Below, piece by piece: positions 7,400 through 15,249 of a DNA stretch of 51,618 nt. The notes beneath the pieces are model-generated. The model had not been told where the DNA came from. It saw only the letters and a program-made list of their open reading frames with translations, and searched no databases. Every line of letters starts with the position of its first letter. Position 1 is the stretch's first letter. A program made the translations under genes and the position numbers. Origin of the DNA: an uncultured Collinsella sp. (GTDB lineage Bacteria; Actinomycetota; Coriobacteriia; Coriobacteriales; Coriobacteriaceae); the NCBI GenBank assembly GCA_958370325.1, contig CATXJW010000012.1, positions 1 through 51,618 on the forward strand, written 5' to 3'.

Positions 7400-9888
7400 C
7401 GGTGTCGCAACAACCAAGTGCTATCGAGGTGCGCGGTGCACGTGTCCACAACCTCAAGGACATCGATATCGATATTCCGCTGGGAAAGCTCGTGGGTATT
7501 GCCGGCGTATCGGGTTCGGGCAAGAGCTCGCTGGCACTGGGAGTTCTTTATGCCGAGGGCTCGCGCCGTTACCTGGAGGCGCTCAGCACCTATACACGTC
7601 GCCGTCTGACGCAGGCCGAGCACGCCCAGGTGGATGAGGTATTGCACGTGCCGGCGGCGCTCGCGCTGCACCAGCGTCCGAGCGTGCCGGGCGTGCGTTC
7701 CACTTTTGGCACCATGACCGAGCTCAACAATAGTCTGCGCCTGCTCTTTAGCCGTTGCGCCCATCACGTGTGCCCGCACTGCGGGGCGCGCGTGGAGCCG
7801 AGTCTTAACGTTGCCGCAGGCCTGTCGCTCACGTGCTCTGCATGCAGTCGCGAGTTCTACGCGCCGAGTGCCGAGGATTTGGCTTTCAATAGCGGCGGTG
7901 CGTGCCCTACCTGCGGCGGCACCGGTGTCATGCGCGAGGTGGACGAGGCGAGCCTGGTGCCCGACGAGTCCAAGACTATCAACGAAGGTGCGGTGCTTCC
8001 CTGGGGCACGCTCATGTGGGATCTGATGAAGCAGGTGGCTGGCGAGATGGGCGTGCGCACCGATGTGCCGTTTAACCAGCTCACGCCTCAAGAGCGCGAT
8101 ATCGTGTTTCATGGTCCGGCGGTTAAGAAACACATTCTCTACGTTCCCAAAAACGGCGAGGGCGCCACGCCACTCGATTTCACCTATTACAACGCCGTCT
8201 ATACCGTCGAGAATGCGCTCGCCAAGGTTAAGGACGATAAGGGCCTCAAACGCGTTGCGCGCTTTTTGCGCGAGGGGCCATGCCGTGACTGTGGCGGCAC
8301 GCGTCTCTCCGAGGCTGCGCGCCAGCCCGAGGTGCGCGGTATCAATCTGGTGCAGGCCGCGGCCATGACGCTGGGTGAGGCGATTGAGTGGGTGCGCGGG
8401 GTGCCCGCATCCTTGCCGGCCGAGATGCAGCCCATGGCAGCGGATATCTGCGATTCGTTTTTGAGCACGGCCCGTCGCCTGGTCGATCTGGGTCTCGATT
8501 ACCTTTCGCTCGACCGCGCCGGCGCCACGCTGTCCACAGGCGAGCGCCAGCGCGTGCAGCTTGCCCGCGTGGTGCGCAACCGCTCGACGGGCGTGCTTTA
8601 TGTGCTGGACGAGCCTTCGATTGGCCTGCATCCTGCTAACGTTGACGGCCTGGTGGGCGTGATGCGCGATCTGGTGGATGACGGCAACACCGTGGTCGTT
8701 GTCGATCACGACACGCGCGTATTGGCGGAAGCCGATTATCTGGTCGAGATGGGCCCCGTTGCCGGAGCGGGCGGCGGTAATGTGATCGCCGCCGGTACGG
8801 TGGATGAGGTCGAGCAATCGCGGGGCAGCCGCATCGCCCCGTTTTTGCGCTCGGAGCCCAAGCGCTTGCGGCCGCAGGTGGCTGACGACGAAATGTTTGA
8901 CCAGGGCCATATCCGCATGGCGACCGATACAATCCATACCGTCAAGCCGCTCGAAGTCGATATCCCGCGCGGTCGCTTGGTCGCGGTGACGGGCGTTTCG
9001 GGTTCGGGTAAGACGACGTTGGTGCTCGAGACGCTCATTCCGGCACTCAAGGCGCAGGCAGCTGGCGAGCGCCTGCCGGGGCACGTGCGTTGGATCGATG
9101 CCGAGGGCATTGCTCGCGCAAATCTGATTGACGCTACGCCCATCGGCGCCAACGTGCGCTCGACGGTGGCGACTTATGCCGACGTCCATGACGAGCTGCG
9201 TCGCGCCTTCGCCCGTACGCCCGAGGCCAAGGCAGCCGGCTACAAGGCGGGCGCATTTAGCTACAACACTGGCGCTTTGCGTTGCCCTACGTGCGATGGC
9301 ACGGGCTCGATATCGCTCGACGTGCAGTTCTTGCCCGACGTCGAGATCGTCTGTCCGACATGTCGCGGCTCACGTTATGCAGACGCGGCTTCGCATATCC
9401 ATCGCGAGGGCAAGGACGGGAGTCTGCTTACGTTGCCGCAGCTCATGGATATGAGTGTGGACGAGGCCCTCGACGCCACGGTGGGTCTCAAGAAAGTTCA
9501 GGCGCGCTTACAGACCTTACACGACTTGGGCTTGGGCTATCTCACGCTCGGTGAGCCCACGCCGGCGCTCTCGGGCGGCGAGGCGCAGCGTCTTAAGCTT
9601 GCGAGCGAGATGGGCCGCGTGCAGGATGATGCTGTATTCGTGTTTGACGAGCCCACGATCGGTCTGCATCCGCTCGATGTTCAGGTGTTGCTGAGTGTGT
9701 TTGACGGCCTCGTTGCCAAGGGCGCCACAGTTGTCGTGATCGAGCACGATCTCGACCTTATCCGTAACGCCGATTATGTGATCGACATGGGCCCGGGCGG
9801 TGGCGACGCCGGCGGGCAAATCGTCTGCACCGGCACGCCGGGCGACATCACGGCCTGCTCCAAGAGCATTACCGGCCGCTACCTATAA
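7396..9888 (+). CDS. UvrA paralog (UvrA2-like ABC ATPase) without UvrB-binding domain
   Basis: An 831-residue tandem ABC ATPase of the UvrA family. It has Walker A GVSGSGKS (37-44) and GVSGSGKT in the second half, zinc-finger CPxCGG/CPTCDG clusters, the signatures STGERQRVQLAR and LSGGEAQRLKLAS, and the Walker B motifs VLDEPSIGLHP and VFDEPTIGLHP. UvrA proper is about 940 residues; here the text passes directly from YLEALSTYTRRRL to VRSTFGTMTEL and the CPHCG finger, so the UvrB-interaction domain is missing. Such UvrA2 proteins are linked to damage tolerance or drug resistance. Coupled to the acetyltransferase gene by an ATGA overlap. Confidence 0.85.
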   Translation: MTVSQQPSAIEVRGARVHNLKDIDIDIPLGKLVGIAGVSGSGKSSLALGVLYAEGSRRYLEALSTYTRRRLTQAEHAQVDEVLHVPAALALHQRPSVPGVRSTFGTMTELNNSLRLLFSRCAHHVCPHCGARVEPSLNVAAGLSLTCSACSREFYAPSAEDLAFNSGGACPTCGGTGVMREVDEASLVPDESKTINEGAVLPWGTLMWDLMKQVAGEMGVRTDVPFNQLTPQERDIVFHGPAVKKHILYVPKNGEGATPLDFTYYNAVYTVENALAKVKDDKGLKRVARFLREGPCRDCGGTRLSEAARQPEVRGINLVQAAAMTLGEAIEWVRGVPASLPAEMQPMAADICDSFLSTARRLVDLGLDYLSLDRAGATLSTGERQRVQLARVVRNRSTGVLYVLDEPSIGLHPANVDGLVGVMRDLVDDGNTVVVVDHDTRVLAEADYLVEMGPVAGAGGGNVIAAGTVDEVEQSRGSRIAPFLRSEPKRLRPQVADDEMFDQGHIRMATDTIHTVKPLEVDIPRGRLVAVTGVSGSGKTTLVLETLIPALKAQAAGERLPGHVRWIDAEGIARANLIDATPIGANVRSTVATYADVHDELRRAFARTPEAKAAGYKAGAFSYNTGALRCPTCDGTGSISLDVQFLPDVEIVCPTCRGSRYADAASHIHREGKDGSLLTLPQLMDMSVDEALDATVGLKKVQARLQTLHDLGLGYLTLGEPTPALSGGEAQRLKLASEMGRVQDDAVFVFDEPTIGLHPLDVQVLLSVFDGLVAKGATVVVIEHDLDLIRNADYVIDMGPGGGDAGGQIVCTGTPGDITACSKSITGRYL

Positions 9889-9890
9889 CC

Positions 9891-9925
9891 CAATGTGACA
9901 AAGGGACTGTCCCTTTGTCACATTG
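9891..9925. repeat. Palindromic repeat, type A, copy 3 (perfect 17+1+17)
   Basis: CAATGTGACAAAGGGAC / GTCCCTTTGTCACATTG with a single central T. It is 2 nt past the stop of the UvrA-like gene. The last 32 nt are identical to copy 4, which stands on the far side of the A+T-rich island. Confidence 0.9.
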
Positions 9926-9974
9926 CCACATGCCGGCAAAGCCTGTCAGCATCACGGTTTTCTTTTCTAGCAAT

Positions 9975-9985
9975 TCTAGTTAAAG
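9975..9985. repeat. TCTAGTTAAAG site, left of the recombinase gene
   Basis: An 11-nt sequence that recurs in inverted orientation at 10781-10791, so the two copies flank the recombinase gene. A related TTCTAG (9965-9970) lies 10 bp away. A near copy (TTCTAGTTAA) lies at 15139-15148, upstream of ATPase gene 2. It may be a recombinase half-site or a regulator site. The rest of the gap 9926-10150 holds no convincing gene. Confidence 0.35.
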
Positions 9986-10150
9986 GCAGCTGATTACCGT
10001 TAAAAGTCAGCATGTTGTCGGCATAGCGCTTGAACAGCTTGTGCCTGAGGACCAAAATGACCTCATCCCATTCGCGAAATTTGCACGCCCTATAGTGAGT
10101 GGGCTCTCGCTTGAGCTGATGCTGCCAAGAGGCGGCCGATAGGGGCAATT

Positions 10151-10753
10151 ATGGACAATCGAATCTTTGGGTATGCGCGTGTCTCTTCCGCGGATCAGAA
10201 CTTGGACCGCCAGTTAGACGCACTGGGAAGGTTTCCCGTTCAACAGGGTCAGATTTACGCTGACAAGGCAAGTGGTAAGAACTTTAGACGTCCCCAGTAC
10301 CAGCGTCTTCTTCGCAGGTTGCGCGAGGGTGACGTTCTCGTGATCAAAAGTATCGACCGTTTGGGTCGCGATTATCGTGAAGTCCTCGATGAATGGAGAC
10401 GCATCACGGTGGATAGACACGCTGCCATCGTGGTGCTTGATATGCCGTTACTCGATACGCGCGAACAGCCCGATGGCATCACGGGAACGTTCATGGCGGA
10501 CCTAGTCCTTCAAATCTTGAGTTACGTGGCGCAGCTAGAGCGTGAAAACATCAAGCAGCGCCAGGCGGAGGGCATCGCGTCGGCGCGCCTTCGTGGCGTG
10601 AGATTTGGGAGGCCGGCGCTCGAACGCCCGGATAGCTATAACGATGTCATCAAAGCATTCGAAGGAGGTGAAGTTACGAGGCGAGAGGCCGCAATGCTCC
10701 TGAACGTCAGCGCATCGACGTTCGATCGTTGGAGACGGGCGGGCACGAACTGA
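10151..10753 (+). CDS. Small serine recombinase (resolvase/invertase family)
   Basis: A 200-residue site-specific recombinase of the Tn3 resolvase/DNA invertase class. It starts with FGYARVSSADQNLDRQLDAL, which contains the catalytic serine (about residue 12). Next come LLRRLREGDVLVIKSIDRLGRDYREVL, the helix LQILSYVAQLERENIKQRQAEGI, and a C-terminal helix-turn-helix (GGEVTRREAAMLLNVSASTFDRWRRAG). Length is normal for a complete enzyme. No transposase lies beside it. It is the first gene of the A+T-rich island, so it may act on that island or on local inverted sites. Confidence 0.85.
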   Translation: MDNRIFGYARVSSADQNLDRQLDALGRFPVQQGQIYADKASGKNFRRPQYQRLLRRLREGDVLVIKSIDRLGRDYREVLDEWRRITVDRHAAIVVLDMPLLDTREQPDGITGTFMADLVLQILSYVAQLERENIKQRQAEGIASARLRGVRFGRPALERPDSYNDVIKAFEGGEVTRREAAMLLNVSASTFDRWRRAGTN

Positions 10754-10780
10754 TATGACCGTTCGCCGTCTGTCCGTCCT

Positions 10781-10791
10781 CTTTAACTAGA
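10781..10791. repeat. CTTTAACTAGA site, right of the recombinase gene
   Basis: The exact reverse complement of 9975-9985. It is 28 nt downstream of the recombinase stop codon, so the gene lies between inverted 11-nt repeats about 800 bp apart. Confidence 0.35.
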
Positions 10792-10793
10792 CA

Positions 10794-10912
10794 TTTTGAC
10801 GAGGGGAGTTTATTGCACAGAGCCCACTCCTTCCCTCGATGTTTATCCAGTTCACGCCCTGGAACCAAATAGTGCCACCGCGTTGCCAATTCGTCTGCTT
10901 TTTGACGAGGGG
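10794..10912. repeat. Pair of 13-nt direct repeats TTTTGACGAGGGG
   Basis: Copies at 10794-10806 and 10900-10912, 106 bp apart, both in the 199-nt leader before the lipoprotein gene. Each contains TTGACG, a possible -35 hexamer, so they may mark duplicated promoters or a small duplication. No gene is visible between them. Confidence 0.35.
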
Positions 10913-10952
10913 CTGGATATCGTGTTTTGTTTTGTATTTAAAGGAGGACGAA

Positions 10953-11765
10953 ATGAAAAGGCGCTATGGGATAGCTGCGGCGATCGCGCTATTTGCGACG
11001 GTGTTTTGTGGAGCGCTTCTGCTGAGCGGCTGTTCGCAGGTTGAGAAGAAAAACGATGAGCCTGATTATGCCGACGACCGCGCAATGGCCGTGATTGCTC
11101 AAGGCTATCAAAAGCGGTCTGATTACCTTGAATCACTGGGAGAGGATGCTGATCTAGGCTCGAATAAAGTGCGAAAAGAGGCAATTAAAACCGAGATTGA
11201 TAACGACAAAGAACTCAAAAAGGCGTCATTTAAAGACACTAAGATGCAAGAAGACGTCATCGCCTATCTCAATCTGCTTGATAATCAACTTGATGTTGTC
11301 AAGAAGTATGCGGAATCGGATTCCAAGTACTACGACGAATGGGAAAAGGCCTACGACGCACGATCCGCGCAGCTTAAGAAACTGGTTGATCGGTATGACT
11401 TGACAGTCGATGATGAGTATCAAGATGCGTTTGACGAGCTGATCAAGAACGGTAGGACCGTGGAGGAGAAGACGCATAACGATGAGGTCATCAACGGGCT
11501 GCTCTCATCGGCGGCCTTTGAGAAAAGTGACGACGGCTACGGTCTTTATACGTACACTGCAATCGTCGAAAATACCTCTGACATATCGTTCGAAAACGTT
11601 TTCCTAAATGTTGCTCTTTACGATGCCGATGGTGTAAGGGCGGAAGAATGCTACGCAGATACATCCGCTTGGGCACCTGGCGAGAAGGTGAAGTTTGAGG
11701 TAATGAGCGAGGTTGACGCTTCGAGGGTTACGCCGACGGTATCGAGTTACAGCGTCAAGGAATAA
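10953..11765 (+). CDS. Secreted lipoprotein with FxLYD-like domain
   Basis: A 270-residue lipoprotein. A signal peptide (MKRRYGIAAAIALFATVFCG) ends in the lipobox LLSGC with Cys27. A charged, probably helical region follows (about 40-180). The C-terminal domain (about 195-260) has ENTSDISFENVFLNVALYDA and WAPGEKVKFEV, which resemble the FxLYD extracellular domain. AAGGAGG precedes the ATG; upstream in-frame starts are rejected for lack of a binding site. Codon use is clearly more A+T-rich than the flanking genes. A strong terminator follows. Function unknown. Confidence 0.8.
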   Translation: MKRRYGIAAAIALFATVFCGALLLSGCSQVEKKNDEPDYADDRAMAVIAQGYQKRSDYLESLGEDADLGSNKVRKEAIKTEIDNDKELKKASFKDTKMQEDVIAYLNLLDNQLDVVKKYAESDSKYYDEWEKAYDARSAQLKKLVDRYDLTVDDEYQDAFDELIKNGRTVEEKTHNDEVINGLLSSAAFEKSDDGYGLYTYTAIVENTSDISFENVFLNVALYDADGVRAEECYADTSAWAPGEKVKFEVMSEVDASRVTPTVSSYSVKE

Positions 11766-11787
11766 TTCACGGGAACTAGAAAGAATG

Positions 11788-11818
11788 CGCGACCGTTTTC
11801 TCCGAACGGTCGCGTTTT
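11788..11818 (+). terminator. Rho-independent terminator
   Basis: CGCGACCGTT / AACGGTCGCG followed by TTTT. It separates the lipoprotein gene from the DUF4230-EcsC pair. Confidence 0.85.
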
Positions 11819-11909
11819 GCATTGAGCCGTTGACAGAATGATTCGTGCCGTCATGCTCACGATGGAAGATGATAGAAAAGTCGGGCTAATAAAAGAAAGG
11901 CAAAGCAGG

Positions 11910-12554
11910 ATGACAAAAAGTACCTTGTTTACAACAATAACGCAAAAGCTTGTCTTTGGCGGTTTGCTGGCTGTTACGGCTGTGACGACTGTCGGGTGTA
12001 TCTGGATGTATTTGACGCGTAACCCTACAACGATTACCGATGATTCGATTCGCGAGGAGATCACGCCGGTCGTAAAGCTTGTGACGTACGAATATAACTT
12101 TACACAGCTGCTTTCAATCGATGAGGCGGGGAATCCGCTTGGGTGGGAAAACCCCTTTACGTCTAAGCGATATGTCGCAACGATTGATGGCAAGGCTGAC
12201 ATCGGTATTGATGCCGATAAAATGAAGACTGACATCAAGCGTGTTGATATGAACAACGAGAACTCAGAGGTCAAGAGCGTAAAGGTTACATTGCCTCACT
12301 CGGAAATTACCTCTTTCTCGACAGACCCCAATACGCTGAAGAAATATGTTGAGGACAATGGATTTCTGAACTGGAACCAAGTGAGTACGGACGATCTGAA
12401 CAGTTTGTTGAAACAAGCGAAGAAAGAGCAAACCAAGAAGGTCAAAGAGAGCAATATGCTCAAAGAATCCGATGATAGAGCCCGCAGTCTGATCGAAAAA
12501 CAGGTCAAAGCCCTATGCGGCGACGATGTCGAAGTTAGCGTTACGTTCAAGTAA
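11910..12554 (+). CDS. DUF4230-like membrane-anchored protein
   Basis: A 214-residue protein with one N-terminal membrane helix (about residues 13-35, FGGLLAVTAVTTVGCIWMYL) and an extracellular part. The part starting IREEITPVVKLVTYEYNFTQLL and continuing GKADIGIDADKM...VKVTLPHSEI resembles DUF4230 proteins. The ATG at 11910 was preferred to 11838 because AAAGG stands about 9 nt upstream and because it places the helix at the N-terminus. The EcsC gene begins 11 nt after the stop, probably in one operon. Function unknown. Confidence 0.75.
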   Translation: MTKSTLFTTITQKLVFGGLLAVTAVTTVGCIWMYLTRNPTTITDDSIREEITPVVKLVTYEYNFTQLLSIDEAGNPLGWENPFTSKRYVATIDGKADIGIDADKMKTDIKRVDMNNENSEVKSVKVTLPHSEITSFSTDPNTLKKYVEDNGFLNWNQVSTDDLNSLLKQAKKEQTKKVKESNMLKESDDRARSLIEKQVKALCGDDVEVSVTFK

Positions 12555-12565
12555 GGGTGATTGGC

Positions 12566-13954
12566 ATGTCGGATAAACAGCAACAGCTTGTTGAGGCGGA
12601 GCTCGAAAAGCAGCAGAAGTCCGGTATTGGCTTTTCTTCGTTGGAGAACATAATGTTTGGAGCATTTAATGGCGCTGGAAACGCCATTATGGATGTGGTC
12701 AAGGAGGCTCAAAAGAAATCGGGTGAATTGGCGGAAGCCGCTAGCCCGTTGGCGGATAATGCGCTAAAAGGTGTTTCGGACTTTGCAAACGGGATTGCTT
12801 CTGCAACCGCAGCCGCGGCGAACGAACGCTACAACGCAAAGCGGCAAGAGCAACTCGGCCTGTCGTCGACGCTCATTGACGATAACGGTGATTGGGTGTT
12901 GCCCGATCCGTTGCTGACCAATCGGGAGCTTGCCGAGCTTGAGTTATTGACCGAGCAATACGAAAAGATGGTGGCGCCTTCAAAGCTCAAACAGCTGACC
13001 GATAAGGCTGGGTCAAAGATACCGGAGAATCTTCGCGCTACCGTTGGAGATGCGGTCGGCGAGCTTACAAGTGAGATTCAGCAACAAGAGCTGTATGCAC
13101 AGGTTATGAAGCAGGTTGTCGATGGCTTCAAGGTTATCGAGGAGCAAGCTGCCAAGTACAGCGTTACTGAGGCGCAGATTGTTGAGGCTGCAAACACCAC
13201 ACTTGAAGGCGTTACCATCCGTTCGATTGATGAGCTATTCATGCTTCGGAGTTTTGACGTCGCGAGGATTGCGGCGGGTGAGAACGGTAAGCACCTGCTG
13301 CTTGCGGCGACCGAGGGCGCGGTGACGGGTGCTCCTGGTTTTGCCGGTCTGCCTTTCAATATCGTATTCAGCATGTTCCTCTATTATCGTGCGGTGCAGT
13401 CAGTTGCCATGATGTACGGATTTAACGTTAAAGAAGATCCGGCTGAAATGGTCATTGCGGGCGATGTGTTTTCAAACGCGATGGCTCCGTCTGCAGGTTC
13501 TGCTGACGGCATGGCTACTGCAATCGGTAAGGTGATGCTTGTAGCCGAGATGGAGGGTGTGAAGCAGACAGTCAAGAAAGGCTGGACGGCCATGGCGTCA
13601 CGGGGCGGCGCGGCTATGCTAGTCACGCAGATTCGCGCTCTTGCTAATGCCGCTGCACGTAAGGCACTCGAGAATGTCGGTAAGAAGTCGCTCGAGAACA
13701 GCGTTTTCAAAAACGTACTCGAACAAATCGGCAGGAATATCACTCAAAAATCCCTCGGCAAAGCCATTCCCGTATTTGGTGGCGTTGTCGGCGCCTTGTT
13801 TGATGTCTCGCAGATGAATCGTGTTTTGCAGTATGCCAACATCTTCTACCATAAGCGGTTCATCATTGAAAAACAGGAGCGTGTTGCAATGCTAGTCGGC
13901 ATGGAGACGGTCTCCGTGAACGGTGAGGTTGAGGTTTGCGCTGCAGAAGGATAG
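12566..13954 (+). CDS. EcsC family protein
   Basis: A 462-residue protein. The N-terminal half is Ala- and Gln-rich and probably helical. The EcsC-like core begins near residue 200 (EAANTTLEGVTIRSIDELF), with glycine-rich GAVTGAPGFAGLPFNIVFSM and FLYYRAVQSVAMMYGFNV, then a helical tail ending near a glycine-rich patch (KAIPVFGGVVGALFDVSQMNRV). EcsC proteins have no established biochemical role. ATG 12566 follows AAGGGTG. It is co-directional with the DUF4230 gene, and a palindrome follows its stop by 9 nt. Confidence 0.8.
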   Translation: MSDKQQQLVEAELEKQQKSGIGFSSLENIMFGAFNGAGNAIMDVVKEAQKKSGELAEAASPLADNALKGVSDFANGIASATAAAANERYNAKRQEQLGLSSTLIDDNGDWVLPDPLLTNRELAELELLTEQYEKMVAPSKLKQLTDKAGSKIPENLRATVGDAVGELTSEIQQQELYAQVMKQVVDGFKVIEEQAAKYSVTEAQIVEAANTTLEGVTIRSIDELFMLRSFDVARIAAGENGKHLLLAATEGAVTGAPGFAGLPFNIVFSMFLYYRAVQSVAMMYGFNVKEDPAEMVIAGDVFSNAMAPSAGSADGMATAIGKVMLVAEMEGVKQTVKKGWTAMASRGGAAMLVTQIRALANAAARKALENVGKKSLENSVFKNVLEQIGRNITQKSLGKAIPVFGGVVGALFDVSQMNRVLQYANIFYHKRFIIEKQERVAMLVGMETVSVNGEVEVCAAEG

Positions 13955-13963
13955 CCGGCCGAC

Positions 13964-13992
13964 TGTGACAAAGGGACTGTCCCTTTGTCACA
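13964..13992. repeat. Palindromic repeat, type A, copy 4
   Basis: TGTGACAAAGGGAC / GTCCCTTTGTCACA with a central T, identical to the core of copy 3. It closes the A+T-rich island on the right. It also lies 7 nt past the stop of ATPase gene 2, which reads toward it. Confidence 0.9.
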
Positions 13993-13999
13993 TTGATGC

Positions 14000-15100
14000 C
14001 TATTTCACGCATTGAGCGGCGAGATAGTCGCGGAAGAACGGTAATTCAAAAGCGACGATACCGCGCCCGCGTTCCCCAATAATGCCTGCGTCTATCATGC
14101 GGCGTCGGTAGCGGGAGACCTGTTGCGGCGAACGCTTAAGGCGCTCGACAAGGTCGGCGGTGGTGGACTCTTCCTCGTCATCGAGCATGGCGATGAGGAA
14201 TCGCTTGTCCTCTGCAGTGAGTTCCCGATAGGTCGCCGCGAGGATCCGGTCGTCCATTTCGTCGCGTGCGATTTTGATTCCCTGGTCAAAGTCGCGAGAC
14301 GATATTTCTCTCGAGTTGCTCGTGAGATCCCAGGCGCGGTAACCCACAAGCTGCAAAAGGAAGGGAAAGCCCGAAATCGAGCGAACGGCCTTATCGATTC
14401 CCTCGGCATCCGCCAAGCGGTCGTTTTCCTGGATAGTTCGGATTAGGGCCTCACGCACGTCGTGGTCGGCGATACGCCCCAGATGGTATTGCTGGGCTCG
14501 GCGAAGGAACGAGACCGTCTTGTGGTTCAGCAACGTCGAGACGTTGTTGGGAAGTCCCGCCATGAGCAGGGCGACGCGTTTTCCATCGGTCACAAAGTGC
14601 TGATACGTGGCTGCGAGCTGAATCATCTCGTCGAGCGTCGGATCGACCTCATCAACCGTGACGAGCAGCCCGGTGCCCGCCTCGTTGAGATGGTCGATGA
14701 TGTCGCTCATGCGATAGCGCCAGGTTGAGACATCATGAACGCGATTGACCTCGATGCTGCCGAATGGTGCAATTCCGAGACCGGTGACTTCGAAGTTGTT
14801 AGACAGGTCGATGAGATGGCCTGCAGCACGTTTCGCCCCGAACTCGATTTCCTCAAGCATTCCCGAGAGCGCGGTCGTCTTTACGGCTATCCAGCCGTGG
14901 GATTCTGCCCTTGTCGCGAGGGATGACATGAGAGCGGTTTTACCGGTTCCGCGCGCGCCTGAGAAGATCGAGGTCAATTCCGGGCGCCTGCGCTGGCTCA
15001 AGAAGGCACGGTCCAAATCCCGAATAATCTGTTGTCTGCCAGCGAGATGAGCAGGAACCTCACCAAAACTGGGGGTAAACGGGTTCTCGAGATATTCCAC
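14000..15100 (-). CDS. AAA-type ATPase with C-terminal winged helix, paralog 2
   Basis: A 366-residue paralog of the ATPase at 5673-6791. It has ENPFTPSFGEVPAHLAGR at the N-terminus, Walker A GARGTGKT (48-55), Walker B LLVTVDEVD (D150, E151), LLMAGLPNNVSTLLNHK...FLRRAQQYHLG and FPFLLQLVGYRAW. A winged-helix end follows (TTADLVERLKRSPQQVSRYR, then IIGERGRGIVAFELPFFRDYL). The start is GTG 15100, with AAAGGAG 6-7 nt upstream. The gene runs against the EcsC gene, and a type A palindrome bounds each side. A DNA-binding, self-regulating NTPase is a reasonable inference; the true role is unknown. Confidence 0.82.
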   Translation of the reverse strand: MEYLENPFTPSFGEVPAHLAGRQQIIRDLDRAFLSQRRRPELTSIFSGARGTGKTALMSSLATRAESHGWIAVKTTALSGMLEEIEFGAKRAAGHLIDLSNNFEVTGLGIAPFGSIEVNRVHDVSTWRYRMSDIIDHLNEAGTGLLVTVDEVDPTLDEMIQLAATYQHFVTDGKRVALLMAGLPNNVSTLLNHKTVSFLRRAQQYHLGRIADHDVREALIRTIQENDRLADAEGIDKAVRSISGFPFLLQLVGYRAWDLTSNSREISSRDFDQGIKIARDEMDDRILAATYRELTAEDKRFLIAMLDDEEESTTADLVERLKRSPQQVSRYRRRMIDAGIIGERGRGIVAFELPFFRDYLAAQCVK

Positions 15101-15118
15101 AAGGCTCTCCTTTCACAC

Positions 15119-15158
15119 CGCCGTTTAACTTCATTTTATTCTAGTTAATTCTGATTAA
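15119..15158 (-). promoter_or_regulatory. 10-bp-periodic repeats upstream of ATPase gene 2
   Basis: On the minus strand the decamers TTAATCAGAA, TTAACTAGAA, TAAAATGAAG and TTAAACGGCG follow each other. The first two fit TTAANNNGAA exactly, and the later two are degenerate. The best pair (15139-15158) ends 38 nt before the GTG start, matching the 34-nt distance at ATPase gene 1. Confidence 0.5.
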
Positions 15159-15216
15159 AAGCGATGGTCCGTAATTTAGAGCATCAATTAGGTGTGTGTC
15201 ATCGACATGGTGCTTG

Positions 15217-15249
15217 AATGTGACAAAGGGGCAGTTCCTTTGTCACATT
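15217..15249. repeat. Palindromic repeat, type A, copy 5
   Basis: AATGTGACAAAGG / CCTTTGTCACATT around GGCAGTT. It closes the ATPase 2 cassette. The stop codon and last sense codon of trmL (minus strand, ATG TGA) are inside it. Confidence 0.88.

Noticed and set aside
7291..9189. 632-codon open frame on the minus strand
   Set aside because: Antisense to the UvrA-like gene, His/Arg-rich without motifs; a composition shadow.
9918..10148. 76-codon frame on the minus strand between the UvrA-like and recombinase genes
   Set aside because: Starts next to the recombinase, ends inside a palindrome, lacks a binding site and matches no family I recognise. A decayed gene remnant cannot be excluded.
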